64,000 nt of DNA, taken from Helicobacteraceae bacterium. GTDB taxonomy: Bacteria; Campylobacterota; Campylobacteria; Campylobacterales; Sulfurimonadaceae. The stretch lies in contig WTBY01000017.1 of assembly GCA_013138865.1 (NCBI GenBank), positions 98,313-162,312 of the forward strand, given 5' to 3'. Both the position numbers and the translations under genes were made by a program. This document shows positions 60,041 to 64,000 of this stretch, in pieces. The notes under the pieces were generated by a model. It saw only the letters and a list, made by a program, of their open reading frames with translations. It had not been told where the DNA came from and searched no databases. Position 1 is the stretch's first letter. Each line of letters begins with the position of its first letter.

Positions 60041-61395
60041 TACATCTCCCTCTTATATTCATTAAAATCTAACTTCCAAACTTTTACGCCACAAAAGTGA
60101 TCACCCTCAGGACATATTGGACGTATTCCTAAAGAGTTACGAATAGCACATGGTGGTAGTAAGTTTTCACTACCTTTTATGTTCATATCACGTAGCTGTT
60201 TGCTCTGTTCATATACTATATCATAAACCTCTTGTTGTGCGTTGTAACATAGACGCATTTGTGTTTTATGAATGTAACTGCTAAAGTCATTTCGCTCTAC
60301 TAACTCTATGTTATGAGCGTTAGTTATCGCATAAATAGCTTCTCCAAAACCTAGCTTCTCTTTTTGCTTTTCAAAAAAGTCATAACTATTTTTCATTATG
60401 TTGTTATAAATTTTAAGGGCTTTTTCATTTTTAGCTATGATCGGTGGAGTATAAAAATCACGAGAGTAATTTTGCTCTATTAAGGGGCGAACAGCTGGTG
60501 ATCGTCTATGTCTTTGGTTTTGTGCGTCTGAGCTTAGTGAGTGTTTTATGTAAGTTGAAAAACCACCTAAAACTCCTCCATCATGTAACATTTGTGAGTA
60601 ACGTAAAACATCGGCGTAGTTCTCATCTACCTCAAAATCTATCTCACCAACTACGTCAAACACTTTAACACGATCATTAGTTTTAATGTTATGCTTCTCT
60701 TTTATAGAGTTCATATCAAACTTATGTTGCTTAACAGTAGAGTTTTTCGCATGATCTATAAGTGGCGCTAACGAGCTATCTAACTCTAATAATTTTTCAC
60801 TAATTATGTCAGCAAACTCTTTTGCTTCTGCGCCACACTCCTCTAAGTTCTGAGCAACTGCTATATAACGTAGAAGTGTTATTATGTTTACACTATGGTA
60901 AAGATAAGCACTCATTCCACCAGGAAGAACATACCTTGCCATCTCTTGAGCTTTTTTCTTTACGTCTTTTTGGCGAAACTTTGGTGTAACAGCTTTAACA
61001 TCATCTTCTAAAACTTCACAAAGCTCTTCGTAGCCTTTAAAACAGCTCTCATAATAGTTCTGCCAAGCTTTAGTATCGCAACCTTTAGGGTAGACAAAAC
61101 TCTCTATTTTCATCTTTGCATAACGCTGAGAAACTTGTTCTGAGTTGTAAAAAGTGTGAGAGTGAAGAAGTCTCCAAATAAGGTGACGTGACATATCTGA
61201 AATAAGCATAGTTATATTTGTGTGCATTAAAGTAGTATGGTGACCACCTTTAAACATAGCTTTTAAAAGATCGTCTTTTCTAGCCCAACCTTCACTTTTT
61301 TCAGGTGCTACGATCCCATTTGGAAAGTAACAAGTACGTCCAGCAGAAACTGCTACATTTGATGGCTTTTCTGTCTGTAAAAATTCTATTTTCAT
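60040..61395 (-). CDS. double-length flavin-dependent thymidylate synthase (ThyX-like)
   Basis: At 451 residues it is about twice the usual ThyX (about 200-250). The N-half carries FKGGHHTTLMHTNI, the motif-like LHSHTFYNSEQVSQRY and ARYVLPGGMSAYL. The C-half has QNQRHRRSPAV (an RHR-type core) and TQMRLCYNAQQEVYD. The two halves look like diverged tandem copies, so one chain may form a pseudo-dimer with mixed active sites. ThyX makes dTMP with FAD and methylene-tetrahydrofolate. It overlaps the glucosaminidase gene and a small exported-protein gene by one base each. Confidence 0.65.
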   Translation of the reverse strand: MKIEFLQTEKPSNVAVSAGRTCYFPNGIVAPEKSEGWARKDDLLKAMFKGGHHTTLMHTNITMLISDMSRHLIWRLLHSHTFYNSEQVSQRYAKMKIESFVYPKGCDTKAWQNYYESCFKGYEELCEVLEDDVKAVTPKFRQKDVKKKAQEMARYVLPGGMSAYLYHSVNIITLLRYIAVAQNLEECGAEAKEFADIISEKLLELDSSLAPLIDHAKNSTVKQHKFDMNSIKEKHNIKTNDRVKVFDVVGEIDFEVDENYADVLRYSQMLHDGGVLGGFSTYIKHSLSSDAQNQRHRRSPAVRPLIEQNYSRDFYTPPIIAKNEKALKIYNNIMKNSYDFFEKQKEKLGFGEAIYAITNAHNIELVERNDFSSYIHKTQMRLCYNAQQEVYDIVYEQSKQLRDMNIKGSENLLPPCAIRNSLGIRPICPEGDHFCGVKVWKLDFNEYKREM

Positions 61396-62099
61396 TACTT
61401 ATCCAACCTATCCCACTTATTTGAGAGTATCATCTTCTTTAAAAGGTGGTTATACTCTTCACCTATACCTGAGTAATTCTGCATCGTTGTTGATGCAACA
61501 AGACCTGTAAATGGTTTATTTTCTTTATTATACTTAAATCTAAGAGCACGGAATTCTTTATATGATTTATGTCTATTCAAATTTAACATATAAAAAGCTA
61601 CTGAATCACCTAAGGTTTTAAAAATTCTAATTTTATACTTTTTACCCTCAGGTCTCTCAGCTGGTATTATTCCTACTTTTCCCCATGTCCAAACACCAAA
61701 AATATTGTTAGCAACTTGTGCGAAACGACTCTTTCCCCATGCAGACTCAACTGCACCTTGTGCAATAGCTAAAGAGTTTGGAATAGTATTTATACGCTCC
61801 ATAAAAGCTCTTTGTGAGTAAATGTCTTTTTTTATATAGTACTTTTTTGCTATTTTTTTAAACTTTTCAAGATCATTTTTTTCGGGCATTACTGTGTCAT
61901 ATTTAATAAAAAACTCTTTTATAAATAAGCGCTCCTTTAAAATATTTGCATTCGATAGCTCGATTGCAGGAAGTAAAATTTCTACAAAAAGTTTTTTCAT
62001 TTTTGAAGTTTGTGTAGTTTTTAAATACTCTTCATTAAAAGTTGTTATCTCCGCACTAAGTGATGTTAGTAAAAATAGACTAATTAATAGATGTTTCAA
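61395..62099 (-). CDS. Bax-like glucosaminidase-domain protein
   Basis: This 234-residue exported protein has a signal peptide (LLISLFLLTSLSAE) and a glucosaminidase/muramidase domain with SLAIAQGAVESAWGKSRFAQVANNIFGVWTW, where Glu of VESAWGKS is the likely catalytic acid. It probably cuts peptidoglycan glycan strands. The start is TTG at 62099 with AAGGAG five bases upstream. It is the first gene of the cluster that runs into thyX and dgt. Confidence 0.8.
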   Translation of the reverse strand: MKHLLISLFLLTSLSAEITTFNEEYLKTTQTSKMKKLFVEILLPAIELSNANILKERLFIKEFFIKYDTVMPEKNDLEKFKKIAKKYYIKKDIYSQRAFMERINTIPNSLAIAQGAVESAWGKSRFAQVANNIFGVWTWGKVGIIPAERPEGKKYKIRIFKTLGDSVAFYMLNLNRHKSYKEFRALRFKYNKENKPFTGLVASTTMQNYSGIGEEYNHLLKKMILSNKWDRLDK

Positions 62100-62242
62100 A
62101 GATGCTCCTTGAGTAAAAATATTTTAGAAAGTATAGCATTTAAAATTTAGAGCTACCCATTTTTAATTTTAGTAGAAATCACAAAGCAGTGAAATAGATA
62201 AAATTACGTAAAAAATAGTTTATAATATTTTCGTTAGGTTGG

Positions 62243-62653
62243 CTACTTTATGTCAATTTTAATTTTAGAGATATTTTGAAGCTTCTTGAATCCCTTATCA
62301 AATGTAATTAATTTACAGTTATGATGTTCACAAAATGCTAAATGAAAAACATCAAATGAACTAGTATATAAATTTGTATTTTCTAATATATCTATTACTC
62401 TTTTATGAATGTTAATATCTGTAGTTTTTACATATCTTGATAAAAATTTTAAATTTTTTTGTATAGTTGTTAGGTCTTCTTTTAGTTTTTTACAAGAAAA
62501 AGCAAACTCATATAATATTATTTCAGATACTAATAAATTATTGTTTGATGCTCTATCTTTTAATAGTTTTTGAGATATCTCTTTTTGTTCTTGATTATCT
62601 ATATTTTTACAAAAAGCATAAATATAAACATTTGTATCAAAGTATTCCATCAT
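62243..62653 (-). CDS. VapC-type PIN-domain toxin
   Basis: This 136-residue protein has PIN-domain acids: Asp in EYFDTNVYIY near the start, Glu in SEIILYEFA, and the DVFHLAF...LITFDKGF pattern near the C-terminus. It should be a site-specific tRNA or rRNA nuclease. Its start overlaps the antitoxin gene by 17 bp. The pair is in the accessory-looking right end. Confidence 0.8.
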   Translation of the reverse strand: MMEYFDTNVYIYAFCKNIDNQEQKEISQKLLKDRASNNNLLVSEIILYEFAFSCKKLKEDLTTIQKNLKFLSRYVKTTDINIHKRVIDILENTNLYTSSFDVFHLAFCEHHNCKLITFDKGFKKLQNISKIKIDIK

Positions 62654-62885
62654 TTATCATATCATTTGTATTTGTTGCTAGATCCATGGTAACTTGTACT
62701 TGATTGTTTGAGTTAGCAAATAATGTATCTAACTCATCATTAATATTATTTTGTTCTGTAGTGATTTTATCAGTATTGTACATAACAACAAAAGTTGCTT
62801 TTGTATTATTTTGTATCTCATGATACTGACTTGGTATATGAACGATACCATTTTCTATGGGTGCTTGAAATTCAACTGCATACAT
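62637..62885 (-). CDS. AbrB/VapB-like antitoxin
   Basis: This 82-residue protein starts YAVEFQAPIENGIVHIPSQYHE, a swapped-hairpin/AbrB-like DNA-binding strand pattern, followed by an acidic, Asn-rich tail that would wrap the toxin. AAAGGA precedes the ATG. It is the upstream partner of the PIN toxin. The family is inferred from the start motif and context. Confidence 0.65.
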   Translation of the reverse strand: MYAVEFQAPIENGIVHIPSQYHEIQNNTKATFVVMYNTDKITTEQNNINDELDTLFANSNNQVQVTMDLATNTNDMINDGIL

Positions 62886-63052
62886 TTTGAAGTCCTTTAT
62901 ATTTTATAAGTTAATTATAACTAAAAATTTAATTATTTAAATTTAATCTTTTCTAAGCCTCCTCTTAAACCAAACCAGTTTAAACGGAATAATTCATCTC
63001 TAAATTGTATTTATCCATGTTTGAAATGTGAGCATAACGGTTGTCGTGAGCG

Positions 63053-63078
63053 ATAATTTTCCCGCTAGGGTAAATTAT
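63053..63078. repeat. imperfect hairpin in the 62886-63101 spacer
   Basis: ATAATTTTCCC and GGGTAAATTAT form an 11-position stem with one T-T mismatch around GCTA, in the 216-bp spacer between the DUF2971 gene and the antitoxin gene. The nearby CGGTTGTCGTGAGCG is unusually GC-rich for this genome. A further small inverted repeat (TTAAAC...GTTTAA) lies near 62967-62985. It has no known identity; integron attC was considered and not supported. Confidence 0.4.
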
Positions 63079-63101
63079 TAGTCTCCTCGAATTTGTTATA
63101 T

Positions 63102-63845
63102 TTAAATATCATCAAATACCAACTTAAATTCACCATTTATTTTTTTTGCTTTTTTAAAATCTAAACGAGTAAACCCGTTATCATGACATAATTTTTTAAA
63201 ATCTTCAATTTGTTTATTTGTTGTATTTAAACCAAAAAGTATACTCTTTAATTCATCTTTATGAAACTTTTTTTCACCTTGGAACTCTATATCTGTGCAT
63301 CTATATTCATCTTCATATTTCCAATCAATATGTTTTGTAAGCATAAGTTTTACAAGTTCACTACCATCATCACTTTCCAGATAAGAAAGAAGTTCATATT
63401 TTTCATCATAATCAACTTTTTTAGGTTGATGCAAACAATCATAGTTATCATAATGAAGTGGTTCAAATTCAAAAGCTAAACCATTATGACTATTAGCATA
63501 ATGTGACCACATTAAAACACTTTTATAGTTAGTGGATAGAGATAAAACATCAATACTATCGATAAGTTGATTATTTACATTTTTCATCATCTTCACAAGT
63601 TTATCATTTGTATAAAAAGCCATCATATCTTTGATATTTTGTTTTCCATATTGAGGATTTCTAAGTGAAGCTTTAGTTAAATATGATTTACGTTCTTTAT
63701 TAGTATATTTATCTCTAAAAGATAATCTGCAATCAAACGGATCATTAAAATATTTTATTGGAGAATAATATAGTGATGAATTGATAATTATGTTCTTTAA
63801 AAATTCATCGTTAAAACTTCTATATTTATAAAGTTTTGTAATCAT
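63102..63845 (-). CDS. DUF2971 family protein
   Basis: This 247-residue soluble protein has the DUF2971 signature: LYKYRSFNDEFLKN, SSLYYSPIKYFNDPFDCRL, and VLMWSHYANSHNGLAFEFEP with WKYEDEYRC. Genes of this family are frequent in accessory and defence-linked regions but no function is established. It lies upstream of the VapC-type pair, with structured spacer DNA on both sides. A normal ATG is at 63845. Confidence 0.8.
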   Translation of the reverse strand: MITKLYKYRSFNDEFLKNIIINSSLYYSPIKYFNDPFDCRLSFRDKYTNKERKSYLTKASLRNPQYGKQNIKDMMAFYTNDKLVKMMKNVNNQLIDSIDVLSLSTNYKSVLMWSHYANSHNGLAFEFEPLHYDNYDCLHQPKKVDYDEKYELLSYLESDDGSELVKLMLTKHIDWKYEDEYRCTDIEFQGEKKFHKDELKSILFGLNTTNKQIEDFKKLCHDNGFTRLDFKKAKKINGEFKLVFDDI

Positions 63846-63878
63846 AATATATTATCCTTTGTAAACTATTGGCTCCTA

Positions 63879-63914
63879 TGAGACTGTGAAATAACTAAAC
63901 CCAAAACAGTCTCA
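63879..63914. repeat. 9-bp inverted repeat upstream of the DUF2971 gene
   Basis: TGAGACTGT and ACAGTCTCA are a perfect inverted repeat separated by 18 bases, 34 bp before the gene start. It could be an operator or an end of an element. No U-run follows in either direction, so it is not a clear terminator. Confidence 0.45.
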
Positions 63915-63947
63915 AAAATTACAAAAATTACAAAAATTACAAAAATT
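63913..63947. repeat. 9-bp tandem repeat
   Basis: The unit ACAAAAATT is present nearly four times in a row (first copy lacks its A). It starts within the end of the inverted repeat at 63879-63914. Such short tandem repeats are prone to slippage; no gene is disrupted. Confidence 0.6.
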
Positions 63948-64000
63948 CTAACACAAACACCTTAATATCAAGCATCTTTAAACTACTAAAACAGTATAAT

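Noticed and set aside
62886..63101. Possible integron attC-like site near GCATAACGG...GTTAT
   Set aside because: The ends do not satisfy the RYYYAAC/GTTRRRY consensus and no second copy or integrase is in the window.
63913..63947. Short repeats as a CRISPR array
   Set aside because: Nine-bp units are directly adjacent with no spacers and there are no cas genes.
63950..64000. Open minus-strand frame at the right edge (ending VFVLEFL)
   Set aside because: Only about 20 codons are visible and the composition gives no evidence that it is a gene end.

Overview
The window is AT-rich, densely packed chromosomal DNA from a Campylobacterota (Epsilonproteobacteria) bacterium, most like Sulfurimonas or a near relative. 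The evidence is the gene content and order: a ccoNOQP cbb3 oxidase operon followed by a DUF4006-type gene, a TPM-like gene and a FixH-like gene; DUF507 next to carA; MotE/FliJ-like genes next to purA and hisZ; thrS-infC-rpmI-rplT; and a sulfide:quinone-oxidoreductase-like flavoprotein. The assignment rests on recognition of protein families and was not tested by a search.

Layout. 0-3 kb: translation genes (rplT partial, rpmI, infC, thrS). 3-6.4 kb: cca and an AddB-like Fe-S nuclease. 6.4-12.4 kb: cbb3 oxidase genes and a SafE-like membrane protein. 12.4-18.9 kb: carA, DUF507, two flagellum-related genes, purA, hisZ, a class V aminotransferase and a CheY-like protein. 19-25.6 kb: rdgB, an MFS carrier, a diguanylate cyclase, a receiver protein, aroC-rnc-rnhA and a LapB-like TPR protein. 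25.7-35.2 kb: ccoG, a cold-shock gene with a long leader, a KefB-like antiporter, pyrG, a PAS protein, recJ and the SQR-like gene. 35.3-42.6 kb: rarA, a pseudouridine synthase, a MazEF-type toxin-antitoxin pair, kdsD, a degenerate GGDEF-EAL protein and gyrB. 43-50 kb: a GlcNAc-transferase-like gene, an HD-Pnk-like RNA/DNA end-healing protein with eroded motifs, an outer-membrane protein, dnaG interrupted by an intein, and a PP-loop gene. 50-58.7 kb: a porin, purM, arsB and a three-gene signalling operon (HD-GYP regulator, SCO-like protein, hybrid kinase). 58.7-64 kb: dgt, a double-length ThyX-like protein, a glucosaminidase, a VapC-type toxin pair, a DUF2971 gene and structured non-coding DNA.

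How the genes connect: oxidase subunits, their assembly factors (CcoG, FixH-like, SafE-like, perhaps the SCO-like protein) and the SQR-like enzyme fit sulfide-driven microaerobic respiration. Nucleotide supply (carA, pyrG, purA, purM, dgt, rdgB, ThyX-like) and DNA maintenance (dnaG, gyrB, recJ, rarA, AddB-like) are prominent.

The most striking feature is the 378-residue intein inside DnaG. It is inserted exactly at the last cysteine of the primase zinc finger, carries two LAGLIDADG motifs, and lacks the usual penultimate histidine. Other points of note are two very short genes with good ribosome-binding sites (29 and 31 codons), a strong excess of the palindrome CGATCG, and many TTG/GTG starts, including infC.
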